Positions 11,201 to 20,557 are shown, counted from the stretch's first letter. The stretch: DNA of 64,000 nucleotides from CAYZXL01 sp964482435 (GCA_964482435.1 CAYZXL010000001.1:124001-188000); one strand, 5' to 3'. The notes: generated by a model not told the origin, from the letters alone. Numbers and translations are program-made.

Positions 11201-14200
11201 GCGGACGGGCGGAACAGGTCCAGGCCGTCCCTGGCGGTGGAGGAGCGTATTCGGCGACCTTCAATAATGTCGCAGGCCCATACGGCGCCAGAAAGGTCCT
11301 TGCGATTGCCTTCGACAATTCCGAAAACGCCGGAGTTACCACGACGACCGTCCTCGCCGGGCAGGGAGCGGGCAGCGGCAGCACGCTCCATCAGTCCAGC
11401 GGGACCATCCCCGCCCAGCCTGCTGGCGGACAGAGAAAGGTGGTGCTGGTGGCTCCTATTCAGGTGCCCGGTTCGGGAAACCTCAGCTTCACCGTCTCAA
11501 GTACCCTTCCCGTGCGGCAGAAGAACCAGGTTCAGGAACGTCATGACTCTTCCGTGCAGAAGATTCAGTTTGATGGGAAAGATGTCAACCTTGTTGCGGT
11601 CTGCAATCCCCCGGGAAGCGATCCCGCCATCTGCTCTTCTTACTGGCAGGCTCCCGCGGCTGGCACGTTGAACATCGAAATCCTGGGACCGGCCGTCTTC
11701 GACCAGAACGGGAATTTCCTCGCAACCCCCGCCCAGAATTACACTCTGAACGTCGCCTTCAAGGCCGTGGACATGACGCCGCCCAAGCTCACTATCACGT
11801 CACCTTCGCAGGGCGGTTTTGTGGAGGTCGCGGAAACACTCCTCGTCGAGTTGCATGCGACCGACGATTACGGACTCCAATCGGTCGTGGTCGCCTTCGA
11901 CATTAACGGAGACGGCCATGACTACGGCGTAGGGGAGAGGGTTGTTGCGGGCAGTCTCGGCGGAGGGAACTACCGTGCAACGTTCGCTAACGTTTCGGGA
12001 GCACCAGGGACCCGGCCTATCCATGCCGTGGCAACCGATTCCGCAGGCCACATGACCTCGAAAACCGGTTTTGTGGAAGTTCGCGTTCCGGACACCAAGC
12101 CCCCGCAGGCAACGATTAAGGCGCCTCCCCCTGGATGGCCCATCAAGCAAGGCGAGACTCTCAAGGTCGAGGTTTACGCCTACGACGACATCCAACTGGC
12201 ATCTGTGACCGTCGCCTTTGACATAAATGGGAATGGGAACACGGCTGACGCGGGCGAGTCCCTTGACGCGGTGAAAACCGGAGTGAACCTCTACACGGCG
12301 AGCTTCACCAGTATTTCCGGTCCGAATGGCGCGCGGACGGTCAATGTCGCTGCTGCCGATACCTCTGGGAACAGCACGCCCGCGAGTGTACCCGTCACCG
12401 TCGGCGGTCTGGTGCCCACCACTCAGACAATCTTCACCCACTCCGGGCACATTAACGCGCAGTCGTGGACCGGACACCAGCAGGTGATTCCTTACGATCC
12501 AATCCAGATACCCGGCTCGGGGACGCTGACGTTCACCGTGACCGCCACACCGCCGGTTCGCCAGGCAAATCAAAATATCACGAGACAGGACCCATACGTC
12601 AGGCACATCAACTTCAATGGCAAGGATTATTATCTCAACGCGTCCTGCAACGACTACGGTGCTGACCCATCCATCTGCACGACGACCTTCAATGCGACCG
12701 AAGGCGGGACGCTCGATTTCGAAATCCTCGGCCCCGGCACCTGGAACATCTGGGGCGAGTTTGAGGGCCACCACGCCCAGGACTACACGCTCGAGATAAA
12801 GTTCACCTCTGTGGACATCACCCGTCCGCAGGTGACGTTCCTGTCTCCTGAGATGGGGGCAAGCGTTGACCTCGGCGCCCCGCTGGTCGTGGATGTATCG
12901 GCGGTGGATGCGGGGCAAATCGCATCGGTCGTGGTCTCCTTCGACGTGAATGGAGACGCCGACACGGATGATTTCGGCGAGCAACTCGCTGCCGCGCGAA
13001 TTGCCGGGGACAACTACCGGGCGACTTTCGCGGAGCTTTCGGGCATCCCCGGAACGCGAACCATCGAGGTTCTGGCGACGGACATGTCCTTCAATACGAC
13101 ACACAAGAGCATGACCGTCGGCGTGGATGGAGTGGGCGCGGGAGAAACGTTCCTGTTCACCAGCTCCGGCACCATCCCTGCTCAACCAAGCCAGTGGAGC
13201 GGCGGCCAGCGGCAGATAATCCCGTTTGACCCGATTGCCGTTCCGGGGATGGGCCGGATCACGTTCGTCGTTACGGCCACTCCGAACGTCCGTCAGGAGT
13301 TTCAGAATCTTGAAAGGCACGATCCGACTGTGGTCAAAATCAATTTCAACGGACAGAACATTTCCTTGACGCCGGTCTGCAATCCTCCGGGGAGCAACCC
13401 CGCCGTCGCTGTTTCAGTATGGGATTCGCCCGGCGCCGGTCAGCTCGATTTCGAGATTCTTGGCCCCGCTGTGTACAACACCTGGGGCGAGTTTGACGGC
13501 CATCCGGAACAGCATTACACCATCGAGGTACTTTTCATCCCCGGCCCGTCTGTCACTCAGGTCACGCCAAACAAAGGCTCGGTCGGCGGACACGAGACGG
13601 TTACGGTCAGGGGCAGCGGATTCGGGTTCAACGCCGTAGTTCTGTTCGGCCAGGTGGCGGCAACAAATGTGATTCGCTTCAGCAGCGAGGAGCTTATCTG
13701 CACGACGCCCCCCGGAGTCCCCGGAAGCGTCACAGTGACCGTGTTGAACGCCGACCCTGGAAATGAACCCTGGAACTACGGCGGCCCATACGGGCTTTTC
13801 GGCGAGCTCCAGAACGGATTTACGTATCAAGCTGCTCCGCCCCCGGCGCCCTTGCAAGCCGAAAGACTTCTGGGCACGTACAAGGGCTACTTCCCCGCAG
13901 TGGGCTCCGAGGAAGCTCAGCAGGCGGCGACCTTCACTTTCACCATCCCTTCTGCGGCGGGGCGGCTGCGGTTTGAAGCGTATGCGTTTGTTCCCATCCT
14001 GAATCCCATTCCCGGCCCGTTCGACGACCCCGACAACCTCGACTGGCACAACGAGAGCACCGCAGTAAGGGGATTTACCGGGGGGAACAACGTCAGCTAC
14101 GCGGTGGACGTCGAATCCTCCGACTTGAGCTACCCATACGGCCCGGTCATCTGCAACTCGACCCGCATAATTGGCAGCGATGCAGCCGGTTCGGGTCGCT

Positions 14201-14814
14201 TCACCGTCAAAGGACCGGCGAGATGGAACGCCTTCTGGCGGCAGTTCGGTGAGTACGAGATGGTGAGCGCGCCCGCCCAGAACTGGAGCATCGCTGTGTG
14301 GTTCGGTGAGCCGCCATCGCTGGCGTCGGTCTCCCCCAAGTCGGGGACCGAGGCGGGAGGAGACACGGTTACTCTCACCGGGTCGAATTTCGCGGAAGGC
14401 ATCCAGGTTCGGTTCGGAGGCAGGCTTGCAAGCAACGTCGTGGTATCGAGTAAAACCACCCTCACCTGCAAGACACCCCCGGGCACGCCGGGACTTGTCT
14501 CAGTGGAGGTGGAACTGCTCGACATGACCGCCTCCCTGAACAACACCTTCACCTACCAGCCCGACGCACAACGCAAGGCAATCTCGAGATTCTCTCTCAA
14601 CGCCCAGGGAACGGCAACTGTTTGGGTCAGAACGCAGACCGGCAAAACCTATCAGCTCCAGCGGAACGACGACCTGACCAATCCCTACGGCTGGCTGACG
14701 CTCGGCGCAGAGATCGCCGGAAATGGCGCAGAACAGGCTTTCACGGACACGACGGTATCCCCGTATTCCCGCGCCATGTTCTACCGGATCATCATCAGGA
14801 GCACACAGGCGTAG
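8281..14814 (+). CDS. Giant secreted metzincin-type metallopeptidase with Ig-like and IPT/TIG modules
   Basis: A 2177-residue exported protein. A hydrophobic signal segment follows a long basic lead (near residues 50-72, ending RPAFG). The first ~500 residues are a beta-rich head. A DTDGDGLMDHWE calcium-binding segment follows, then a zinc site HELGHTLGLRH at residues 819-829 (H819, E820, H823, H829) with a Met-turn SIMSY around M846, which marks a metzincin. Four Ig-like modules starting D-x-T/K-x-P-P/Q (near nt 11047, 11772, 12090, 12816) alternate with at least three copies of a second module (near nt 11385, 12425, 13146). Two IPT/TIG domains (near nt 13545 and 14313) precede a C-terminal module shared with other secreted proteins here. 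The start at 8281 has GGAGGT seven bases upstream. It probably degrades extracellular protein or glycoprotein. Confidence 0.85.
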   Translation: MVFLRVGRSRSQSLRDNSSPKSSLGASPESRKSRDRADCPGCGRIGAWGLMLHLVALIAVLMMLCQRPAFGLSPLYDYTVIAREGLQTAGGDTIAGIKPEVSVNEHGWVAFIGTKDPGSNLYAGHAPCAPINISMSVDARQFGFPQINNHGTIVARELLAGNSVVRTWRLANPGDFTLLASTTLSAFSQLTLPTIGNMAFANSIPIVGFLGREEDLPFAYYVNDSGERDMQDCVSQLSGTVLTSFRSMAAASDTRTFVAQYSTREDNGRVVVFSQPDDLSPWESTLIATTVGSEWLDVGIAPGISDNGKVVAFVGDSRTQGLGIYVATTATRFTDTFTVLPVIRITDVIAYDVAGNPIALASFDLVNRVGATHYEVGKPGLEEDSIVLAFVATPSQASRPNPALPGKPLLFSDKQGIWTLRVDIERELYPPGGANPLRLHPTTPVSVAQVGDTIDGGVVESLTLYDPLAMPSEDADGFPRIPQRGDQYVAFSALTDAGVKVVRAAMLDTDGDGLMDHWETRGIDVDHDGNADLKLHRMGADPLHKDIFLEIDWLADRTSGSYKPWSNQPAPYATHRMAQMFADAPVTNPDGTTGITMHVDAGPGLDATGYPFSVNMPDDPFLLDGGDIIGMPGNPKEHIDLVHFGKPGSVNITGLVTRDFGSIKDEYFGTHDKRAREFAFKYAVLADCYKFKSSGAPVAHVSSATATQITAASDTGPENSMYGGLLKILSGKGAGQVREIKHSLGKQLTVWPGFDEVPDGSSAFVIMSDSSGLAEVSFQAEPDNHSRPANDFMMALGAWGINDGGWLSNAMIQWRTLAHELGHTLGLRHGGTDHEAHKGELYPSIMSYSYQTKIDSGVDSYGALYPSGGGNPVFDDWAYIKHDFQHTGYFLGNTFGQSPGETAADYPDPTVKDYEELNNAPVDLTPPTVAISSPAAGATVPNGGALTVTATASDSVRVASVFIHFDLDGDGQASGRAEQVQAVPGGGGAYSATFNNVAGPYGARKVLAIAFDNSENAGVTTTTVLAGQGAGSGSTLHQSSGTIPAQPAGGQRKVVLVAPIQVPGSGNLSFTVSSTLPVRQKNQVQERHDSSVQKIQFDGKDVNLVAVCNPPGSDPAICSSYWQAPAAGTLNIEILGPAVFDQNGNFLATPAQNYTLNVAFKAVDMTPPKLTITSPSQGGFVEVAETLLVELHATDDYGLQSVVVAFDINGDGHDYGVGERVVAGSLGGGNYRATFANVSGAPGTRPIHAVATDSAGHMTSKTGFVEVRVPDTKPPQATIKAPPPGWPIKQGETLKVEVYAYDDIQLASVTVAFDINGNGNTADAGESLDAVKTGVNLYTASFTSISGPNGARTVNVAAADTSGNSTPASVPVTVGGLVPTTQTIFTHSGHINAQSWTGHQQVIPYDPIQIPGSGTLTFTVTATPPVRQANQNITRQDPYVRHINFNGKDYYLNASCNDYGADPSICTTTFNATEGGTLDFEILGPGTWNIWGEFEGHHAQDYTLEIKFTSVDITRPQVTFLSPEMGASVDLGAPLVVDVSAVDAGQIASVVVSFDVNGDADTDDFGEQLAAARIAGDNYRATFAELSGIPGTRTIEVLATDMSFNTTHKSMTVGVDGVGAGETFLFTSSGTIPAQPSQWSGGQRQIIPFDPIAVPGMGRITFVVTATPNVRQEFQNLERHDPTVVKINFNGQNISLTPVCNPPGSNPAVAVSVWDSPGAGQLDFEILGPAVYNTWGEFDGHPEQHYTIEVLFIPGPSVTQVTPNKGSVGGHETVTVRGSGFGFNAVVLFGQVAATNVIRFSSEELICTTPPGVPGSVTVTVLNADPGNEPWNYGGPYGLFGELQNGFTYQAAPPPAPLQAERLLGTYKGYFPAVGSEEAQQAATFTFTIPSAAGRLRFEAYAFVPILNPIPGPFDDPDNLDWHNESTAVRGFTGGNNVSYAVDVESSDLSYPYGPVICNSTRIIGSDAAGSGRFTVKGPARWNAFWRQFGEYEMVSAPAQNWSIAVWFGEPPSLASVSPKSGTEAGGDTVTLTGSNFAEGIQVRFGGRLASNVVVSSKTTLTCKTPPGTPGLVSVEVELLDMTASLNNTFTYQPDAQRKAISRFSLNAQGTATVWVRTQTGKTYQLQRNDDLTNPYGWLTLGAEIAGNGAEQAFTDTTVSPYSRAMFYRIIIRSTQA

Positions 14815-14996
14815 ATTTCCCGATGCTCAGGCAAGGTTGGGGCGAAGCCGGCGCGAGCTGCAGCCAGCCCGTGAAAGTAGGTGAGATGGCTGTCATCCGA
14901 GACCTCGCTAATAATGCCCGGGACCGACAGAACATCGTTCCGGGGGAGACTGGACCATTTGCAGCCCTTCCTATCTGGCGGCGGCCATGTCCTCTC

Positions 14997-17900
14997 TTAT
15001 GGAACCACATTGAAGACCTGGAGGTTGGGGAGGTTTCGCCGCAAACGGTTCAGGGCTGCGTTCCTGAAAGCTTTCTCGGAAGTGATGGACAAAATTCCGA
15101 GCCTCTCGAGTCGTTCGAGGGAACGCAACCCCCTATCGGTGAAATCCCCTGTGATTCTCAGGTGTGAGAGATTCCGCAGGTTGCCGATGTATGCCAGACC
15201 AACGTCGCTCACGTTCCGCCCACCGACGTTCAGGAAATCGAGAGATGTCAAGCCCGCGAGGTGCTTGATCCCCACATCGCTGATCGCAGACTCGTGCGGG
15301 CCAAGCTGAAGACTCTTCAGCCGGGTCAACTTTGCCAGGCAAGCTAAGTCCTCGTCGCGGAGGCTTTCCTTTCTCCGAACGGAAAGGGTGAGGTCCTCAA
15401 GGCTGGTCAATCCTGCGATGTTCAGCCCGGAATTGTCCTGATGAACGTTGCTGGCACGCAGGGAAACCAAATCCCGCAGTTCATTGAGGTGTGCAAGTCC
15501 TGCAATGGAGATTCCTGTATCGTGCCCGAGGTCTAAGCTCCTCAGAGACTTAAGCGCCTTCAACTCAGCCAGGCCCTCGTTTGTTACCTGTGGCGCGTTG
15601 GAAAGAAAAACGACTTTCAGGCTCCTCAGCTTCGCAATATGGGACATCCCCAGGTCCGTAATGCCCGCGCCGCCGATTCCGAGAGTTTCCAGAGCGTTCA
15701 GCTTGGCCAGGTGTATGGTCCCCGCGTCCGTGATGGGGTTACGTGTTCTCCCTACGACCGTGAGGTACTTCAATCCGCTTAGCTCCGCCACGTGAGCCAG
15801 ACCTTCATCAGTTATCCCCCAGCCGGATAGCTCCAGACGTTCAAGCGACTTGATTTCCCTCAGATGAGCGAGCCCCTTATCCGTGACCTCGCCCGAAGTA
15901 TTAGTCGTTTTCCAGAGGTTCAGGCTCTTCAGGGAGGTGAGTGGTTTGAGATGAGTAAGCCCTTCATCGCCCACCGAGGTGTTGTACAGATTGAGGCTCT
16001 CCAGCTTCGCCAGTCTGGAGAGATGAGCAAGCCCCGCGCCCGTAATCTGAGTATTGGCAAGGTTCAGGTCTCTCAGTTGCAGGCAATTAGACAGGTTTGC
16101 CAAGCCGGCATCGGTAAGATTCAGCATCCCTCCGAGTTTCAGCTTCTTCACCGAACCGAGCGTTTGCAAGTACTTCAAGCCGGCGTCGCCGAAATGGTTT
16201 CCCGTGAGATTGAGGTTCATGAGCGACGGCAGTTTTGCGAGATGAACCAAGCCCGGGCCGCGAATCTTTGGACTCCAAATGTATAGTTCCCTCAGCGATC
16301 TCAGCTTTGCTATGTGAGCGAGTCCTGCGTCGGTAATCCCCGGACTCATCACCTCCAGAATCTCCAGGGACGACAGTTCCGCCAGATGAGCCAGGCCAGC
16401 GTCGGTGAGCTTTTCCGACTGGAGGTATAGCTTCGTCAAGGATTTCAGCCCTCTGATGGGGCGCAGGCCGTTGTCGGTGACGTCGGTCTCGACGAGCATC
16501 AGGGCTTTCAATCCTGTGAGACGGGCGAGGTGCATCGTGCAGCGATCATCGGGCCTGACGCCCTCAGGCGCCCTGGAGACCCATAAGATGATATGGAGGT
16601 CGTTCGGCCCGAGCCGTCGAAGCCCCGACAGGTCCTTTGAGGCTGCGGGATGAACCCACAGACCGAGCAATTTGCCCGCCGGGACGATGACATCCCCCTT
16701 TGCCTGGCCGAGATACTCCCACCCCTCGTATTCTGCCCTGCCGAACTCCAAAACATCGCCTTTGTCTCCGGAGCCTGCGTCCTTTACTCTCAGCGCCCCC
16801 AATGACCGATTCTGGGGAAAGTGGACTATGCGCGACCCGGGCTCGGCCGGCGCTCTTTTTGGCGGCGCTGCTGCGAAACCGTACGCCGAGGCCCTCTCGG
16901 AGCGTGTCAACTTCAAGCCCGCCAGGCCGGCTAAGACAATGGTGCCCGTTAGAAGCAACACGACGACCCATCGTCGGCGAAGATGAGAAGCCCATATCTT
17001 TCTCCTCAGCATTTCCAGTCTCCTCCGGATTTGGGGCTTGCGCGCCATCGGGATGCCAGCCAGCGCTCGACGCCTCGCAAGCAGTCCCAACGCCACCCGA
17101 GCCAGTGTTCCTGAGTAGGTTTCAGCGTTTCCTACGTAGTCCGCGGCCACCGCATCACAGACCCGTTCGCAGGCACTGGCGTGGGCACCGCGAATTCGCC
17201 ACACGAATGGGTGAAACCAGAGAAGAATGGAGACAACTTGGATGAATCGTGACCAGAAAAGGTCGCGCGATTTCAAATGAGCCAATTCGTGTGCCAGAAC
17301 ACCCCGCAAGTCCTCGCTGGAGTCTCCCGCCACCATGCTTTCCGGCAGTACGATACAGGGCTTGAAAATCCCCGTAAGAAGCGGCGAGCAAACCTCCGCC
17401 GAGCAGCGCAACTCAATCTTCCGCGAGCATTTCAGATCCCGAGTAATGCTCTCAAGCATCCGCTGCGCCCACTCCGGTCCCGGACGCGAACTCCTTATAA
17501 CTCGTCGTGATCTGGCATTGGCCTTCGCTGCGAACACGGCCAGCACGACCGCTACCGCCGCCCATGCGGAACTGAGAAGGTAAGCACAGTGCGAACGAAC
17601 CCAGGCCACCGCCCCGACGCGTGATGGCGCGATTGAAGGGGCCTTGTTGACCGGAGGCGTCTGCGCGACAGGTACCGTCACCGCTGTCCATCCTGAACCA
17701 CCAACCACAGACGTCGCCGCGAACCCGACCCGCGGCGCCCCACGCTGAATCGGCACTAAAACCGGTTCCGGTTCCTCCGCAGGCACAACTCCCAATCGAA
17801 CCTCCGGCAAAACCAGCCCAAGAACCGGCAGAACAACCACTCCCACAGCCACCCCCCGCCACACCGCGACTCGCCACCGGGGATTCCTCCGACCAAGGGC

Positions 17901-18002
17901 GAAGTGCACGATCCAGCCCATCGCAAGCAGGAGGCTCATTTTGAGCAGAGTGTCCGGGATGAAGGGCAAGTCCGACAATGCTTCGATCCAGGCGGGTATC
18001 AC
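14997..18002 (-). CDS. M56 (BlaR1/MecR1-like) peptidase fused to a leucine-rich-repeat domain
   Basis: A 1001-residue membrane protein. Several helices lie in the first 160 residues, followed by the cytoplasmic M56 zinc-peptidase domain with HELAH at residues 238-242 and a downstream CERVCDAVAADY segment (E279, D283). A last membrane helix lies near residues 347-367. The exported part carries a conserved pre-LRR module (IHFP..RSLG...GLWVH) and about 20 leucine-rich repeats of roughly 24 residues with the pattern TDAGLAHLAKLxSLxxLxL (GALA/RI-like). In BlaR1 the exported part is a penicillin-binding sensor and the peptidase triggers cleavage of BlaI. Here the LRR replaces that sensor. The start is a GTG with AAAGGA nine bases upstream. 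It follows a sister LRR gene by 63 bases in the same direction. Confidence 0.85.
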   Translation of the reverse strand: MIPAWIEALSDLPFIPDTLLKMSLLLAMGWIVHFALGRRNPRWRVAVWRGVAVGVVVLPVLGLVLPEVRLGVVPAEEPEPVLVPIQRGAPRVGFAATSVVGGSGWTAVTVPVAQTPPVNKAPSIAPSRVGAVAWVRSHCAYLLSSAWAAVAVVLAVFAAKANARSRRVIRSSRPGPEWAQRMLESITRDLKCSRKIELRCSAEVCSPLLTGIFKPCIVLPESMVAGDSSEDLRGVLAHELAHLKSRDLFWSRFIQVVSILLWFHPFVWRIRGAHASACERVCDAVAADYVGNAETYSGTLARVALGLLARRRALAGIPMARKPQIRRRLEMLRRKIWASHLRRRWVVVLLLTGTIVLAGLAGLKLTRSERASAYGFAAAPPKRAPAEPGSRIVHFPQNRSLGALRVKDAGSGDKGDVLEFGRAEYEGWEYLGQAKGDVIVPAGKLLGLWVHPAASKDLSGLRRLGPNDLHIILWVSRAPEGVRPDDRCTMHLARLTGLKALMLVETDVTDNGLRPIRGLKSLTKLYLQSEKLTDAGLAHLAELSSLEILEVMSPGITDAGLAHIAKLRSLRELYIWSPKIRGPGLVHLAKLPSLMNLNLTGNHFGDAGLKYLQTLGSVKKLKLGGMLNLTDAGLANLSNCLQLRDLNLANTQITGAGLAHLSRLAKLESLNLYNTSVGDEGLTHLKPLTSLKSLNLWKTTNTSGEVTDKGLAHLREIKSLERLELSGWGITDEGLAHVAELSGLKYLTVVGRTRNPITDAGTIHLAKLNALETLGIGGAGITDLGMSHIAKLRSLKVVFLSNAPQVTNEGLAELKALKSLRSLDLGHDTGISIAGLAHLNELRDLVSLRASNVHQDNSGLNIAGLTSLEDLTLSVRRKESLRDEDLACLAKLTRLKSLQLGPHESAISDVGIKHLAGLTSLDFLNVGGRNVSDVGLAYIGNLRNLSHLRITGDFTDRGLRSLERLERLGILSITSEKAFRNAALNRLRRNLPNLQVFNVVP

Positions 18003-18065
18003 TTTGCGTTCCTTTCTCCTAAAATGTGTTTCACGGAAACGGGTTCTCCAACGCGACCGAGCCGA

Positions 18066-20162
18066 TTACGGCACAATCTTCAGTACCTGGAGGTTCGGCA
18101 GTTTTTTCCGGAGGCGGTCCAACGCCTCCCTGCTGAATGCGTTTTTGGAGGTGATCTCCAGGCGCCTCAGCCCCCTTAGACCTTCCAGATGACGCAGCCC
18201 TCCATCGGTAAAATCACCGTCGCCAATCCACAAGTAGTCGAGCTTTTTCATGTTCGCCAGGTACGAAAGAGACCTGTTCGTCAGATTCGGCCCGCCAATT
18301 CCGAGATGCTCCAGGGATGTCAGTCCCGCAAGGTGGGCAATGCCGGCATCGCTGACTCCCCGCTGGGTGAACACATAAAGCTCCCTGAGCCGAGTGAGCT
18401 TTGCGAGGCATGCCAGGTCCTCGTCATGGAGCTGCGTCTTCCCGAAATCGAGGAATTCGAGCTGACTTAACCCGCCGATGTCGAGAGCGGTGCCGTCTTG
18501 GGGCGCGTTGTACAACTCTAACCTCGTCAAGTCCGCCATGGCGTTCAGGTGAGCAAGCCCTGATATTGTGACGGCCACTCGTCGAAGAGTCAGCTTCTTC
18601 AGGGATTTCAATGTGCTCAGTTTGGCAAGCCCCGTGTTGGTTATCGGGCACCCGTGTAGTTCGAGAGTCTGCAAGTTGACCAGGCCGGCGATGCACGACA
18701 TACCCTCATCAGCAACGCCCTCCCCGCGGAGGTGCAGCTCTTTGAGGGACCGAAGCCCGGCAAGGTGCTTGAGACCAGCATCGGTGATTCGGCCGGGGTC
18801 TGACAGCGACAGGAACGTTAGCTTGCTTAGTTCCCCGACGTGCGCCAGACCTTTGTCGCTTATGCCCCCGGGCAGCTTCAGCCGCTCCAGCGACTCGCCC
18901 TCTCTCAGATGAGCAAGTCCGTCGTCGGTGATGCGAGTGTTTGCGAGGTCGAGGCTTCTCAGTGAAGGCATTGCCTTCAGGTGTAGAAGCCCGTTATCAG
19001 TAATATTGGTTCCGCTCAGATTGAGGTTCATGAGAGACCGCATCGGGTTCAGACAAGCAAGCCCCTTATCGGTGATGACGTTCTGAGATAGGTCCAGGTC
19101 CTCCAATTCGGTGAGATTTGCCAGGTGCACCAGTGCCGCGTCAGTGATTCCGAAATTAGTCACCGACAGTTCTCGCAAGCTCGCCGCATTTTTGAGATAG
19201 GAAACTCCGGCATCCCCAAGCCTCAACTGAAGACGCAGCCACCTGAGTGAGGGGATTTTTGACAGGTGAGCCAGGCCCGGCCCCCGGATGCTTGCGCTCC
19301 ATAGCTGCAACTCCTTGAGTGACTTAAGCCTTGCGAGATAAGCAAGACCGTCGTCAGAGATGGATGGGTCAGACAACCAGAGCGTCTCGAGAGACTCCAG
19401 CCCGGCCAAACATGTCATTCCGGCGTCTTCGCCGAATGCTCTTGACACCGCCCCCGGCTTTACCGCCGGTTCTGAGGAAAGTCTCAGGTACTTCAAGGCC
19501 TTGAGTTCCTTCAAGAATCGCAGCCCCTTTTCGGTGACGTTCATGTAATCGAGGACCAACGTCTTTAGGCCGGCCAAGCCCCGCAAATGGGGCATGATTG
19601 CTTGGTCGGGGTTGACCTTCGGCCCCGGATACGGATTGATCAGGAGCATGTAGAGGTCGTCAGGCCGAAGGCCGGACAACGGGGACAGGTCAAAAAACGC
19701 AGATTCGTGCACCCATAACCCAACCCGCTTGTCCGCCAGCACGGCAACATCGCCCATAGCCTCTCCGACATATCTCCAGTTGAAAACCACGTCTCCAAAG
19801 GGGTCGAGGCTATCGTCCACATCTGCATCCTGCACGAGAATCCTCCCCAGGGACCGACCCGTCGGGAAATGAATGACTCGCTCTCCCCCCTTCACCGTCT
19901 CTTCGGCTGAAGCCCCAGGTGGGGTCTTCAGAATCTGAACCAGCATGAAGCCACCCAGCCCGAACACAACGACGCCCGCCACCGTCCTCGCTGAGAACAG
20001 CCCTCCGAAGGGATCCCGTCGCCAGGCTAACGGCCGGACAAACCGGCTGAGGCTTAGAAACACGACCATCCCGACCAAGAAGCCCTGCACTGGAGTCAGG
20101 TCCGCCAACGTTCTCATCCAGAAAAATCCCATTCCGGAGTTCCTTTTCTTGCGGGGCATCAC
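18066..20162 (-). CDS. Membrane-anchored leucine-rich-repeat protein (no peptidase domain)
   Basis: A 698-residue protein with two hydrophobic segments near residues 24-45 and 62-82, then the same pre-LRR module found in the neighbouring M56-LRR protein (VIHFPTGRSLG...RVGLWVH), and about 19 GALA-like repeats with ITDAGL/ITDDGLAHL cores. It looks like the sensor half of its neighbour without the M56 peptidase. The start overlaps the stop of the BlaI-like gene (GTG at 20162, ATG at 20159), so the two are probably translationally coupled. I infer that it acts as a co-sensor, decoy or ligand-presenting partner of the M56-LRR protein. It could instead be a diverging duplicate with no regulatory role. 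Confidence 0.82.
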   Translation of the reverse strand: MMPRKKRNSGMGFFWMRTLADLTPVQGFLVGMVVFLSLSRFVRPLAWRRDPFGGLFSARTVAGVVVFGLGGFMLVQILKTPPGASAEETVKGGERVIHFPTGRSLGRILVQDADVDDSLDPFGDVVFNWRYVGEAMGDVAVLADKRVGLWVHESAFFDLSPLSGLRPDDLYMLLINPYPGPKVNPDQAIMPHLRGLAGLKTLVLDYMNVTEKGLRFLKELKALKYLRLSSEPAVKPGAVSRAFGEDAGMTCLAGLESLETLWLSDPSISDDGLAYLARLKSLKELQLWSASIRGPGLAHLSKIPSLRWLRLQLRLGDAGVSYLKNAASLRELSVTNFGITDAALVHLANLTELEDLDLSQNVITDKGLACLNPMRSLMNLNLSGTNITDNGLLHLKAMPSLRSLDLANTRITDDGLAHLREGESLERLKLPGGISDKGLAHVGELSKLTFLSLSDPGRITDAGLKHLAGLRSLKELHLRGEGVADEGMSCIAGLVNLQTLELHGCPITNTGLAKLSTLKSLKKLTLRRVAVTISGLAHLNAMADLTRLELYNAPQDGTALDIGGLSQLEFLDFGKTQLHDEDLACLAKLTRLRELYVFTQRGVSDAGIAHLAGLTSLEHLGIGGPNLTNRSLSYLANMKKLDYLWIGDGDFTDGGLRHLEGLRGLRRLEITSKNAFSREALDRLRKKLPNLQVLKIVP

Positions 20163-20527
20163 CTGGCTGACACTTTTTTGGCCGCAATCCGGCGAAGCTC
20201 CAGGATGTCCTCCTCCGACAGTTTTTCCTCCGACTCAATCATCTGCCCGATAAGGGCGATGGCAGAGCCCCCGCAGAAGACTTCGGCCATCCGACGAGTC
20301 AGCTTTCTGAAAACGCTTTGCCGGGGTATCGTAGCTCGATAATAATAGGCTTTCCCTTTTTTCCGGCGAGCGACATGCCCTTTTTTCAGCAGGGCTCCCA
20401 ACTGCCACCGCAGGGCGGAGTTCTTGACCGGCTGAGAGAGCCGCTCCTCTATCTCGGAGGGCTTCAGCGGCCCCCCTTCCCACAGAACCTTCATGATTTC
20501 CAGCTCGTTAGGATTTAATGAAGCCAT
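20159..20527 (-). CDS. BlaI/MecI/CopY-family transcriptional repressor
   Basis: A 122-residue protein matching the family's usual length. The winged-helix half runs from NELEIMKVLWEGGPLKPSEIEERL through ALRWQLGALLKKGHVARRKKGKAYYYRA (residues 7-66). The C-terminal half is the dimerisation part, ending LSEEDILELRRIA. Family members bind dyad operators as dimers and are inactivated by cleavage when a cognate M56 protein senses its signal. The gene is first in an operon with two LRR membrane proteins, one of them M56, which fits a sensor/repressor circuit. A GGGAGGG ribosome site lies six bases before the ATG. Autoregulation is suggested by the operator-like dyad over the promoter at 20671-20702. 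Confidence 0.9.
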   Translation of the reverse strand: MASLNPNELEIMKVLWEGGPLKPSEIEERLSQPVKNSALRWQLGALLKKGHVARRKKGKAYYYRATIPRQSVFRKLTRRMAEVFCGGSAIALIGQMIESEEKLSEEDILELRRIAAKKVSAR

Positions 20528-20542
20528 GTCGAACCCTCCCGA

Positions 20543-20557
20543 CTCCTGTTAAGAGAA
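20543..20557 (-). repeat. 15-bp direct repeat, copy near the BlaI start
   Basis: TTCTCTTAACAGGAG on the minus strand, in the leader of the BlaI-like gene. A second copy differing at one base (TTCTCTTGACAGGAG) lies at 20693-20707 and contains the -35 box. The two are 150 bases apart. Confidence 0.6.

Noticed and set aside
11800..13320. Open frame of about 506 codons on the minus strand inside the metzincin gene
   Set aside because: It lies antisense to the repeated Ig-like modules; the plus-strand frame has clear domains and a ribosome site, so the minus frame is a composition artefact.
15000..20100. Strong ~72-bp periodicity resembling a tandem or CRISPR-like repeat
   Set aside because: It is the codon reflection of 24-residue leucine-rich repeats within two genes; units are diverged and have no spacers.
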